NCBI RefSeq assembly: GCF_025567625.1
Contig: NZ_JAOQJC010000003.1
Coordinates: 62,001-126,000 of the forward strand
Source: Paenibacillus sp. J5C2022
GTDB lineage: Bacteria > Bacillota > Bacilli > Paenibacillales > Paenibacillaceae
Direction: 5' to 3'
DNA: 64,000 nucleotides
The translations under genes and the position numbers were made by a program. Numbering within the stretch: position 1 is the stretch's first letter; every line of letters starts with the position of its first letter. This document shows, piece after piece, positions 46,927 to 55,598 of the stretch. The notes beneath the pieces were generated by a model. That model did not search any database. It was given only the letters and a program-made list of their open reading frames with translations, and was not told the DNA's origin.

Positions 46927-47778
46927 TTACGTGCCCCATATCCCAATTGCGATAATGCCCGCGGTAATAAGTCCCGCGAAGGATACACGTCTAATCCCGT
47001 CCGCTTCCTTCAGCAGCCAGATGCCGAAGAGCGTTCCGACCACCGTGCTAATTTCCCGGATTGGCGCAAGCTGCGAGACGGTTCCGAGCGTCATGGCGAA
47101 CAGGAACAGAATATAGGAGCCGGGAGCCAGGAAGGTGCCGATCAGAATTTTTCCCCATTGGCGCTTCCATGCAGCTCCGATCTCACGGGAGGTCAGAGCG
47201 CTGCGAAGCAGCATAAGAGAGAAACCGACATTGGACAACGCGATGAGGGACAGTGGCGATATATGCTGAAGCAGCATTTTATCCGTAAGTGTGTAGCATG
47301 TAATGGATGCGCCGACGCCAAGAATAGGCCAGTATGACGTGAAAAAACTGCGCCACGGCAGCCGCCAAAGCCCCCCGATAGCGAATAAGCCAATAACGAT
47401 CGCCGATACGCCCAGCCAGCCAATAAGCGTCAGTCGCTCGCCGAACAGCCATACTCCCAGAATAGGGACGAGCAGCGCTGCAATCCCCCTCATGATGGGA
47501 TACGCCTGCGACATATCCGCACGCTCGTACGCCTTCGGCAAAAAGAACGCATAACTCATCTGAAAGAGGAAGGTCATGGCCATGAACAGATAACCTTGAA
47601 GCGGCACACCTTGCCAGATGTCATGAATGAGGAATGGCAGAAACAAAACAATGCCGCAAACATGGATGAGCCACAAAAACACATTTTTGTTGCTGCTGGA
47701 CTTCGTATACAAATTCCACACGGCATGCGTAACACCGGAGCTAAGCACCAAAATAACAGCTATTGCGATGATAAACAC
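46927..47778 (-). CDS. EamA/DMT-family transporter
   Basis: 283 residues with ten predicted membrane helices in two EamA-type halves (SSGVTHAVWNLYTKSSSNKN and ILGVGASITCYTLTDKMLL open the halves). The GTG start at 47778 has only a weak site. The family exports or imports small metabolites. It is followed by the DeoR gene, and a palindrome at 47809-47843 lies over its promoter region. Confidence 0.88.
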   Translation of the reverse strand: MFIIAIAVILVLSSGVTHAVWNLYTKSSSNKNVFLWLIHVCGIVLFLPFLIHDIWQGVPLQGYLFMAMTFLFQMSYAFFLPKAYERADMSQAYPIMRGIAALLVPILGVWLFGERLTLIGWLGVSAIVIGLFAIGGLWRLPWRSFFTSYWPILGVGASITCYTLTDKMLLQHISPLSLIALSNVGFSLMLLRSALTSREIGAAWKRQWGKILIGTFLAPGSYILFLFAMTLGTVSQLAPIREISTVVGTLFGIWLLKEADGIRRVSFAGLITAGIIAIGIWGT

Positions 47779-47808
47779 CTCACTCTAAAAATCAAATATA
47801 AACCACAT

Positions 47809-47843
47809 AAAACAACACGATTTATAATAAATAAAGTTGTTTT
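47809..47843. promoter_or_regulatory. operator-like inverted repeat upstream of the DMT transporter
   Basis: Perfect 8-bp arms AAAACAAC and GTTGTTTT around an AT-rich 19-bp centre, 31 bp upstream of the transporter start. The DeoR regulator encoded next door is a possible ligand. Confidence 0.45.
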
Positions 47844-48060
47844 GTTATGAGTTTATACCTGGATCGACTTTACGTCAACGTATTTCTTTACAAAGTCTTA
47901 ATAAAAGTGTCCGGGTAGGGGCTCTTTCTGCGCTACAGCCTATGCGCCATGACTTGCAACCTCGTATTCGCACACTTTGCGTGTTCCAACCTATACACTC
48001 CGCCTTGCAGCAACGACTCGCGCGCTCCCCCTCCGGCAATCAACAAACTGCCCGCAAATA

Positions 48061-48098
48061 AAAAAACCGAGTCTAAAGGAATATATCCCCTAGCCCGG
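48061..48098 (-). terminator. terminator of the membrane-anchored unknown gene
   Basis: CCGGGCTAGGGGA pairs imperfectly with TCCTTTAGACTCGG on the minus strand, followed by TTTTTTTA. Nearly identical to the terminator at 48956-48994. Confidence 0.65.
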
Positions 48099-48153
48099 CT
48101 GTCCCTGTAGGTTTCAACGATTTGTTCACTTAATAATATTGCTCATTTTTATA

Positions 48154-48801
48154 TCAAGGAATATCTCTAGCAGGTGGCGGTGCACTAACGTGAATATTAA
48201 TTGTATAAGGTTCAATACGTTCGGTATCAACATTGTCTCCGAAGACACTGAAGGTTAAACGACTTTCATCCTCAGCCCGCCATATTATAGAATCACTCGG
48301 ATATTGCAGTGGATTGAAGTCATCTTCACTCCTAGTAAAACTTTTGAATTCGGAATCCAGAGCACTTTTCACTTTTTCAACGGTCGCTAAATATTTATCT
48401 TTATCCTCAAATGTTGCCCAATATTCACCTGATACAAGCATATTAGGTTCGTCGGTGAAATTGTACAAAATTGTCTCCACATTTAGTTCCACTTCTTTAA
48501 AAGTTATTTTTTGTGGGTGCTTGATCACATTAGGCCGAACTTCTAAACCATCATTTTGCTTTATATTCTCATGATTTAACATTTCTTCTTTACTTACAAA
48601 CCAATCTATGCCCCGAAATTCAAACGTTTCTCCATTGTAAAGTGTATCTACAAGTTTCTCAGCTGAAACCTGTTTATTATTTACCTCATTGATAACTATA
48701 CTTGCAACAATCACACTAATAATCACTATCCCTGCTATTAAAAGAAACTTTCTTTTATTTTTGGTATCCTTCATTGAATAAATTCGCGTTTTCATTTCCA
48801 T
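48154..48801 (-). CDS. membrane-anchored protein of unknown function
   Basis: 215 residues. After a short basic stretch (NKRKF), one hydrophobic helix at about 18-37 (LLIAGIVIISVIVASIVI) is followed by a polar, probably extracytoplasmic domain, so it may be a signal anchor or uncleaved lead. I recognise no family. AAGGAGG lies 6 nt before the ATG. The gene is markedly richer in A and T than its neighbours and is flanked by near-identical 48-bp terminator copies, which suggests acquisition as a cassette. Confidence 0.65.
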   Translation of the reverse strand: MEMKTRIYSMKDTKNKRKFLLIAGIVIISVIVASIVINEVNNKQVSAEKLVDTLYNGETFEFRGIDWFVSKEEMLNHENIKQNDGLEVRPNVIKHPQKITFKEVELNVETILYNFTDEPNMLVSGEYWATFEDKDKYLATVEKVKSALDSEFKSFTRSEDDFNPLQYPSDSIIWRAEDESRLTFSVFGDNVDTERIEPYTINIHVSAPPPARDIP

Positions 48802-48955
48802 GTTCCCTCCTTTTCGTTTCTTAGTTGTTTCATTATGTTTCTTATAAGTTCATTCTACACCCCATTTTTTCCAACATCAACCATTTATGCAAAGAAACAA
48901 TGATTTCATTTGATCTGTTGGCAAAGCTGAAATTTTCGAAATGACTCGCAAAACC

Positions 48956-48994
48956 AAAAAGCCGAGACTGGAGGAATATATCCTCTAGCCCGGC
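48956..48994 (-). terminator. terminator downstream of the 115-aa unknown gene
   Basis: GCCGGGCTAGAGGA pairs with TCCTCCAGTCTCGGC on the minus strand, followed by TTTTTGGTTTT. Copy of the element at 48061-48098. Confidence 0.7.
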
Positions 48995-48996
48995 TG

Positions 48997-49091
48997 TCCC
49001 TGTATCCCTGTATCCCTGTATCCCTGTATCCCTGTATCCCTGAATCCCTGTATCTGTATCCCTGTATTCCTGTATCCCTATGTCCCCGTAT
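48997..49091. repeat. 8-bp microsatellite, about 12 units
   Basis: Tandem CCCTGTAT units, five perfect then interrupted, lying between the stop codon at 49095 and the terminator. The short minus-strand frame through it (GIQGYRDT repeats) is not a credible gene. Confidence 0.9.
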
Positions 49092-49094
49092 GAC

Positions 49095-49442
49095 TTATTG
49101 CAGCGGAATGCGGTATTCCGACTCCATCTCGATAATATGCTCGCCCTGATTGTATACCCAGCAGAAGTGGAACCTGTCGCCCTCATAACCCGTCCGCTGG
49201 CGAATGTCCGGCACAATGACCGCCGACAGGTTATCGCGTATCGCAGCCTCCAGCTCCCGCAACCGCGTCAAAGTCGCCGCTGCCGCCTGCTGCGCCTGCT
49301 CCCCTTCAAGCGTTTGCTCGTAATAGAGCAGCGCCAGTTCCTCTTCGGACAACCCATCCTGAAGCGGATAACCCGAACCGCGGAACACTTCCTTCACCGT
49401 CTTGATCCAGTCCTCTATCAAATCCATCTTCACATCAAACAT
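49095..49442 (-). CDS. conserved-looking small protein of unknown function
   Basis: 115 residues starting MFDVKMDLIEDWIKTVKEV. TAGGAGGT lies 9 nt before the ATG at 49442; a longer frame begins at 49493 with no such site. It contains a helical, Glu/Ala/Gln-rich middle and a beta-rich end (GDRFHFCWVYNQGEHIIEM). No membrane segment, no recognised family. An 8-bp microsatellite abuts its stop codon. Confidence 0.6.
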   Translation of the reverse strand: MFDVKMDLIEDWIKTVKEVFRGSGYPLQDGLSEEELALLYYEQTLEGEQAQQAAAATLTRLRELEAAIRDNLSAVIVPDIRQRTGYEGDRFHFCWVYNQGEHIIEMESEYRIPLQ

Positions 49443-49596
49443 CAAAGACCTACCTCCTATAGCCTGATCCTGCAAGCGAAACCCTGTTCCCAACCATTTT
49501 GCCCCCCGAAAAGTGAAATGTCAATTGTATGGCCGAACACGGATCGCAAAACAAAAGCCCTCGCATGTAGAGAGTCCGGAGGTTGGTTCATCCACT

Positions 49597-51870
49597 CTAT
49601 TGCCCCTGGTTTTGTGCATCCTTCGTCCCACCGCCGTCCGCTAATTTCGAATGAATCCCCCGATATTGACCAGGCGACAATCGAACGACTTTTTTGAACA
49701 CTCTGATGAACGATGTCACATTGGAATAGCCCAGTTTATCCGATATTTCCTGAACCGTTGCGTCCGATTCAAGCAATAATTTTTTGGCGTAATCCAGGCG
49801 CAGACCGATTAGAAAATCGCTGAAATTCTGCCCCATACTTTCTTTGAATAGCTGGCTAATATACTTCGGACTAATCTGAAAACGGTCGCTTAGAAGAGTC
49901 AGCGAGAGATCCAGATTCATATAATACTCCGCAACATAATCGCGAATCTCATGCATCAACGCATTATGACGCCGACTCTGCGAGAGCCCCTCCATCTCTA
50001 AGAAAAGCCGGTTCAATATGTCCAGCAGGCGGCCCTCAAGCTGACTCAGCGTATCCGATTGCTCAACCGCATTGATCAATTTTGGCTTGAACTCTTCCTG
50101 CCAAAGGCGAACCGCCTCCGGCATTGAACTCTCCAGTTCGTATTCCAAATGAAACATAAAGTTATGCAACAAACGATCGACATCGTCCCTTTGAAAATAA
50201 TGCGATGCCATTTCATGAATCAGCTTTTTCATTTCATTTGACCATCCGGGTTCCATCATGCGCAGCTGTCGTACGATATTTCGAATAGTCTCCAAATAGG
50301 AGAACCATTCGGCTTCGGCATCCCGTTTCCCGTTCGTCTCGGCGGCATCGATAATTTGATTCATGCCGAGAGACATTTTACGGCTAATGGCCACGGCCGC
50401 CTCCTCAAAGGATTGGCTAATGGATGTTTCATCATCGGCTGCCGTACCGATTCCAATCGTAACCGTGAAAGCAAGATGTTCCTCTACCCATACCCTTATT
50501 TGCTCGGAAAGCTGCAGCATGCGATGCTCCATAGATTCCTTGTCGGTATCATGCAATAGAATAACCATCTGGTTTTTGGATACCCACTCCGCAACAATAC
50601 CCAGTTCATTCTGGTCGGCAATCTCCGACGCGACACTGCTAACGATAAATTTGAATAGCGATTGATCGTTCGGATTATATTTCATGCCAAACTGCACATA
50701 GTTGTCGAGCTCAAGAAGGGCTACCATGAAATGACGGGACTCCATCCATCCGAAATGCTGCCTTTCCTGCTTCCACGCCTCAAGATCGTCTTCGAATTCT
50801 CCTCTCAGCAACATTTGAAGAAACTGTTGTCTTCGAATGACCAAATGTCCTTGCTGTTGCTCCTGAAACATCATATTTCTTGTGATGAGCCGTTCAATCG
50901 CTTGATCAATGAAAGCGAACTCGTTGAGTTTACCTTTTGAAGCGTTTTTCGTCGTCTGAGAGGAAAATCGCTCGATCCGGTGCATGATGGACTGAATCGG
51001 CTTATAGCTTTTACGTATCACATAGAAGGTTAAACCAATCGCTAACACGATGGCTCCAAGGGCTAACATTATCCACACCAAGCCGCCATGAAAGAGGAAA
51101 TCGAATAATTTTCCGCCTTTCATGCTCATTCGGTACGTCCACCCCGTATAGTCTGACACAATATCGGCACTTAACCGCTTACTGGCTATTGATGAACCTT
51201 TTTCTTCGAAAAATGGACGTCCTTCCGTATCGTAAAGATTGAAGTCGGCCATTGTTCTGTCCATCATTTGTCCGATGAATCGTTGGAAGGATGAAAGCTT
51301 GACATTAACAACCAAGTAGCCCAGGCTTCCGGAATCCTTCGGAACTTTTACGCCCAGGGATATGACCTGCGACGCGGCTTTCGAGCCGAGCAACTCATTT
51401 TCTTGCTGTCGCGGGGAAGTCCATACGCCTGAATATGGCTTCTGCAGCGCTTCACTGAGAAAGTGACGGTCAGGAAATTGCTCTAATGGGCGTATCGTGC
51501 TCTGATCAAGCACTCTCCCATCTAGCGCTCGATATAGATAAATGGAGTCAATCATGCTATAGCGAATCATCAGACCGCTTAATAGATTGGATATCTCGAA
51601 ATCCTGCGCCTGATCCGAAGGGGAGTCAAGATATGTCTCCAGCCCCCCTCCGCTTTCCGTGATGTCTCGAACGTCCAACGCGATTCTTTTCAGCGTATTA
51701 TCCACAATATTGGCTATATAATCGGCCGTCAATCGATTGGCATGTATGGCATTGCGAACATTCAATTCATTAATAATAGATGAAAAAATAAAAATAATGA
51801 TACTCACTGTAACAAATAATATAGGAAGATAGGAGAGAAGCATTCTTTTCATGTAGTTATTGTTTTTCAT
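49597..51870 (-). CDS. membrane-bound AraC-type one-component regulator
   Basis: 757 residues. Helix one at about 12-35 (LLSYLPILFVTVSIIIFIF), an extracellular sensor of about 220 residues, helix two near 263-285 (LVWIMLALGAIVLAIGLTFY), a cytoplasmic linker, and a C-terminal AraC domain (LTLLSDRFQISPKYISQLF and VQEISDKLGYSNVTSFIRVF). There is no kinase domain, so signal and DNA binding lie in one chain, as in many regulators beside LplB/YtcP/LipO importers. It follows the LipO-like gene by 70 bp. Likely activator of that operon. Confidence 0.9.
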   Translation of the reverse strand: MKNNNYMKRMLLSYLPILFVTVSIIIFIFSSIINELNVRNAIHANRLTADYIANIVDNTLKRIALDVRDITESGGGLETYLDSPSDQAQDFEISNLLSGLMIRYSMIDSIYLYRALDGRVLDQSTIRPLEQFPDRHFLSEALQKPYSGVWTSPRQQENELLGSKAASQVISLGVKVPKDSGSLGYLVVNVKLSSFQRFIGQMMDRTMADFNLYDTEGRPFFEEKGSSIASKRLSADIVSDYTGWTYRMSMKGGKLFDFLFHGGLVWIMLALGAIVLAIGLTFYVIRKSYKPIQSIMHRIERFSSQTTKNASKGKLNEFAFIDQAIERLITRNMMFQEQQQGHLVIRRQQFLQMLLRGEFEDDLEAWKQERQHFGWMESRHFMVALLELDNYVQFGMKYNPNDQSLFKFIVSSVASEIADQNELGIVAEWVSKNQMVILLHDTDKESMEHRMLQLSEQIRVWVEEHLAFTVTIGIGTAADDETSISQSFEEAAVAISRKMSLGMNQIIDAAETNGKRDAEAEWFSYLETIRNIVRQLRMMEPGWSNEMKKLIHEMASHYFQRDDVDRLLHNFMFHLEYELESSMPEAVRLWQEEFKPKLINAVEQSDTLSQLEGRLLDILNRLFLEMEGLSQSRRHNALMHEIRDYVAEYYMNLDLSLTLLSDRFQISPKYISQLFKESMGQNFSDFLIGLRLDYAKKLLLESDATVQEISDKLGYSNVTSFIRVFKKVVRLSPGQYRGIHSKLADGGGTKDAQNQGQ

Positions 51871-51902
51871 CGCTATTCCTCTCCTTGTTTATGCGTAAAT
51901 AG

Positions 51903-51933
51903 GGACAACCCCCTGGAATAGATGGGGTTGTCC
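51903..51933 (-). terminator. intercistronic stem-loop after the LipO-like gene
   Basis: Perfect 10-bp arms GGACAACCCC and GGGGTTGTCC with an 11-nt loop, 7 bp after the binding-protein stop. Poor T tail on the minus strand, so more likely a partial terminator or stabiliser. Confidence 0.65.
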
Positions 51934-51940
51934 TTGTGTT

Positions 51941-53548
51941 TTAGTTCATTTCCCGATAAGCGGCTCTGCGTTCGTCAATGACAGCTTGCCCGCCTAGCTT
52001 GAGTAACTCCTGAATGCCAGATTCATAGATTTTATCGAATTCTTCGGCATTTTTGGCCAAAACGCTCATGACCAAAATTTCCTGAAGTTTATCCTGAAGC
52101 ACCTTGTTATATTTAATATCGGCCTCGATCGGCCGTTCGAAATGCGGTGGCGTATACCCGTCCTTCGAGCCGTTAATCATCGATTGCTTCGCCAATTCTT
52201 TGTACTCCGGGAACGAGAGGGCAACCGCCTCGAGATTCTTCTCTTGAGATCCGAAGTCTTTCCCATTAATGACAAGGGCGATATCCGCATTATTATAGAA
52301 CGTTTTCTTGGCTTCGTCAGTCGTAATCGCCACAGGGAAGCCGTCTTGAATTGTATGATGCATGCCTTCTATTCCATTTGTCAAGGTGAACAGCACCTCC
52401 GGCTGCGACATCCAATCCAAATATTTGATGGCTTCGGCCGCATGCTTGCTGGTCTTGGGGATCATAACTTGAATGCCGATCGGTTCGTAAATGCGTTTCG
52501 GCGTTTGGCCAGCTTCATTCGTAAACGGATCAATCGCCATATATTCGGCCCCTGGAACATTCCCTTTCATCGCATCGAACACGTTGCCTGCCTGCATCAA
52601 GGCGGGATGGGCGGCCAATGCCGTAAAGGCGCCGACAAGGCCATTCGCTACATTGCTTTCGAATTGTTTGCCGTCTTTGTCGAGTGCAAAATCCGGACTG
52701 ACCAATCCTTCCTGATTCCATTTGTTCAAATATTGAACACCTTCTTTAAAACCAGGCTTCATTACGTCAACGCCTCCTGTTAACGCATGAAAATCCTCAT
52801 CCGACATCTCTTTCAAAAAGGATCTAATCATGACCAGAGGAGTTGTAAGCGCTGTACCGTTAAAGGCGCTAAATGCATATGGAATAACTTTGCCGCCCGT
52901 ATTGCCCGGATCTTTCTCCTTAAATGCTTTCAGCACATCATAAAACTCTTCTGTTGTCTTAGGAGCCTCAAGCCCCAACTTGTCCAGCCAATCCTTTCGG
53001 ATATAGGTGGATTGTGTATACCTCAGCGTGCGTTTGGCAGGAATCGTATATTGCTCGCCATTGAATACACCGTAACTAAGAACCTCATCTCCCAGAAACT
53101 TCTTCAAGTTCGGACCGTATTGATCAATCAACGAGCTAAGCTCCGTCAGACCTCCGTCCTTCACGTAATTATAGATGGTGTTCTTGTCATACGTAAATAC
53201 AATATCGGGTGCATCTCCAGTCGACATGAGCACATTAAGCTTATCTACCTCTTGATTTCGCGGAACCGGTACAAATTCCATTTTGATATTGTTAGGATCG
53301 CCAAAATTTTTCTGAATCCATTGCGTCCAGTAATTATCGGTAACCGGACCGGCGCCGGCAGGAGCATTCCCCCGATCAAACACCTCTACTTTCAGCGTGA
53401 CAGGGTCCTTGCTTGAATTGACGCCTTTGCCATTAGAGGAAGGCTGGGCCGCATTCCCGCCGTTATTGCCGGAGCAAGCAGTCAACAAGCTCGCAAGCAG
53501 CGTCGTCATCAACATCAGCAGTACCCATTTTTTGTAAAACCCTTTCAT
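51941..53548 (-). CDS. LipO-type ABC transporter solute-binding lipoprotein
   Basis: 535 residues, longer than typical family 1 binding proteins and like the LipO/YtcQ group. Lipobox LLASLLTAC, then a Gly/Asn-rich linker. Body features include FDRGNAPAGAGPVTDNYWTQW, TGDAPDIVFTYDKNTIY and IRKDWLDKLGLEAPKTTEEF. GGGGAG precedes the ATG. Expected to bring a complex oligosaccharide to the LplB/YtcP permeases, from which it is separated by the inserted gene at 53643-55520. Confidence 0.9.
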   Translation of the reverse strand: MKGFYKKWVLLMLMTTLLASLLTACSGNNGGNAAQPSSNGKGVNSSKDPVTLKVEVFDRGNAPAGAGPVTDNYWTQWIQKNFGDPNNIKMEFVPVPRNQEVDKLNVLMSTGDAPDIVFTYDKNTIYNYVKDGGLTELSSLIDQYGPNLKKFLGDEVLSYGVFNGEQYTIPAKRTLRYTQSTYIRKDWLDKLGLEAPKTTEEFYDVLKAFKEKDPGNTGGKVIPYAFSAFNGTALTTPLVMIRSFLKEMSDEDFHALTGGVDVMKPGFKEGVQYLNKWNQEGLVSPDFALDKDGKQFESNVANGLVGAFTALAAHPALMQAGNVFDAMKGNVPGAEYMAIDPFTNEAGQTPKRIYEPIGIQVMIPKTSKHAAEAIKYLDWMSQPEVLFTLTNGIEGMHHTIQDGFPVAITTDEAKKTFYNNADIALVINGKDFGSQEKNLEAVALSFPEYKELAKQSMINGSKDGYTPPHFERPIEADIKYNKVLQDKLQEILVMSVLAKNAEEFDKIYESGIQELLKLGGQAVIDERRAAYREMN

Positions 53549-53572
53549 CCTTCAATCTCCCCTTTATTGTTG

Positions 53573-53619
53573 TATGGACTTTTTATATGTGTATCACTCC
53601 CGAAATGACGGAAGGATTA
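53573..53619. repeat. 47-bp direct repeat, copy 1, flanking the Tat-protein gene
   Basis: Matches 41 of 47 positions of 55548-55594. Begins TATGGACTTTTT and contains TATCACTCCCGA. Lies just downstream of the Tat-protein gene, before the LipO-like gene. Confidence 0.85.
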
Positions 53620-53642
53620 CCCTTATCCTTGAGCTGTTATGA

Positions 53643-55520
53643 CTATTCCGTTGTAAAGCAACCCTTAATGGCTGTTATCCTTCTAAAACCGTTATTTGAT
53701 GTACCGCTGCCGTAACACTTCACGTTTATTGTTATCTTGCCAAGCAAGTTTGTTGACACATCAAGGCTGTTCATGGATGATGTCCCGCTTCCCGATATCA
53801 CCGAGCTGAATGCAACGACAGCATCACCGATTCCAACCTCTATTTCGTTTACAACGTGTCCGTCGAGTGAGCTCTGGTGCTCAAATTCCATTGTGCCGTG
53901 GGCTCCTGTTATCTCTATGAATACGTTGTATGAGTTTCCAGTTGTGATGTTTGCACTGTTCTCTATAGTCAATATGTACGGCTTTCTTTTCTCATCAATA
54001 GTCAGAGTTTTTGACAGCATGGTCGTGGCTGTCGCAGAGTGATTACCGTTTATAGCTAAGGTCCCCACGGCAGAACCAAGCAGGCCCCCAACGACGAAAT
54101 CTTGATTTTTGATAGACTTTGTTGCAATTATTTTTGAGAACTGGTCTTGCGGTGTTCCGTATGTTACGCCTTTGAATTTTGTCCTTTGCCCTTGATCGTG
54201 AATAAGACCTGAGTTCCTTGCCGGGAAATTAACCCCGCCAACACTGTTGTCATTACCGTATATGTTGATTTGGTCGGAGTTGGTCGGGATGCTTGAATCC
54301 CAAAACGAGCAGGCTATATCGCTCATTCTACCAACTATGTTAAGAAGCTTGTACTCTGCAACCCGTGTAGGCTGATGCTGAAAAATGTAGTTGTTTGCCG
54401 CTATTTCTTCCTTTGGCGGCCTGACATTTTGCTGACCGTTTGAATAATACTCATCCACCATTCTCCTGGTGCCGGCGGCGTTTATTTTTATCGTGTTTGA
54501 TGTCACGTAGCTATTTCCATTCTCAGCGCCAGAGTAGGCTGTGTTATCACACATAACCTTGCATGCCGTATCCATTTTGGACAGCGATATGTCTGCTTCG
54601 ATACCGCTAATGATCGCCCTTCTGTTGCTCGTCGCGACACCGCTTAATACGAGACAGCTTCCGCCTATGGTATCGCTTACAACTCTAGCTTTAATTTCTG
54701 TCTCAAATTCTGCAACATACCATCTATCATTCAGCGTTCCGTCGATAAAGAAGAGGTCTGGGGACGCGCCGATAATTTCCACATGTCCATGAAAATCGCT
54801 ATTAGGATGTGGTTTTACTTTTGTCGCTCCGTCTGTAACCAGGAGGTTTGCATGCAATGAAACGAACGGCAGTATCTCTATCTCCCCGGAAATAGCAAGC
54901 TTTTCCCTCGAATAGAGAGCTCTCTTGCTCGAATTTGATATGGCGTTTTCGTAGGTGATCGCCAATGACAGGTTTGGCCTGTTATTTGCAACATTGCCCC
55001 CGCACCCCCATCCGGATAAATCTCCATTTGCTCTTTTATGAATTGCCGTTTTCGGTAAAAACTCAAAAGGCTTCGAAACACCGCTTACCGTAACGTCATA
55101 ACCAGCGTAATTGTTGGAAGATATATGGGTTACTGCTCTTGAGGCTGATGGGAAATCGCCACTCGGTTCCCACAGATAGGCAGCGGTAATATCGCCTCCG
55201 ACATCAAGCCATAAAGCATCTACTCCAGCCGGAATGCTCGTTGATTGGGGACCAAGCTGCAGCACCTCCTTGTGAAAGGTGCAGCCCGTGTACCAATCGA
55301 ATTGCGTCGCCATTTGCGCATTTTTGGTTTCATCCATCTTGTCGGCATAATCCTTCTCCTCTTTCTGAGCGTAAACATGTACGCCTGATGGCAGCTGGCT
55401 GGTGACGGCTGCACCTGCCAGAATGCCGAGAGAGGCCACAAAGCGTCTGCGGCTCATAAAACCGGATGAAGCCCCATTGTTGTCCGTTGTCTTTGGATCG
55501 AACAGCCCTTTTTTATCCAC
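53643..55520 (-). CDS. Tat-exported protein of unknown function, probably beta-rich
   Basis: 625 residues, GTG start with AAGGAGG 7 nt upstream. Residues 22-50 form a twin-arginine signal (SRRRFVASLGILAGAAVTS). The rest is Asn/Ser/Thr/Gly-rich and strand-like (TSNTIKINAAGTRRMVDEYY, IFQHQPTRVAEYKLLNIVGR), resembling secreted beta-helix or phage tail-spike-type proteins more than known glycosidases; I cannot name a family. Its 3' half uses ATA, AGA and AGG codons rare in the neighbours. It is bracketed by 47-bp direct repeats between permease and binding-protein genes, so it looks inserted. Confidence 0.7.
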   Translation of the reverse strand: MDKKGLFDPKTTDNNGASSGFMSRRRFVASLGILAGAAVTSQLPSGVHVYAQKEEKDYADKMDETKNAQMATQFDWYTGCTFHKEVLQLGPQSTSIPAGVDALWLDVGGDITAAYLWEPSGDFPSASRAVTHISSNNYAGYDVTVSGVSKPFEFLPKTAIHKRANGDLSGWGCGGNVANNRPNLSLAITYENAISNSSKRALYSREKLAISGEIEILPFVSLHANLLVTDGATKVKPHPNSDFHGHVEIIGASPDLFFIDGTLNDRWYVAEFETEIKARVVSDTIGGSCLVLSGVATSNRRAIISGIEADISLSKMDTACKVMCDNTAYSGAENGNSYVTSNTIKINAAGTRRMVDEYYSNGQQNVRPPKEEIAANNYIFQHQPTRVAEYKLLNIVGRMSDIACSFWDSSIPTNSDQINIYGNDNSVGGVNFPARNSGLIHDQGQRTKFKGVTYGTPQDQFSKIIATKSIKNQDFVVGGLLGSAVGTLAINGNHSATATTMLSKTLTIDEKRKPYILTIENSANITTGNSYNVFIEITGAHGTMEFEHQSSLDGHVVNEIEVGIGDAVVAFSSVISGSGTSSMNSLDVSTNLLGKITINVKCYGSGTSNNGFRRITAIKGCFTTE

Positions 55521-55547
55521 AATAAATCCTCCTTTTTTTTGCTCTTT

Positions 55548-55594
55548 TATGGACTTTTTCTATGTTTATCACTCCCGAGTTGGCGGAAGGATCA
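55548..55594. repeat. 47-bp direct repeat, copy 2, flanking the Tat-protein gene
   Basis: Partner of 53573-53619, in the spacer between the YtcP-like permease stop and the Tat-protein start. Confidence 0.85.
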
Positions 55595-55598
55595 ACCG

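Larger units (their letters stand above)
47779..48153. other. gap between the DMT transporter and the membrane-anchored unknown gene
   Basis: 375 bp with no gene. It holds the operator-like inverted repeat (47809-47843) and a terminator (48061-48098). The middle is unremarkable. Confidence 0.6.

Noticed and set aside
48842..49216. 124-residue minus-strand frame
   Set aside because: It runs through the 8-bp microsatellite and a terminator and overlaps the better-supported 115-residue gene in another frame.
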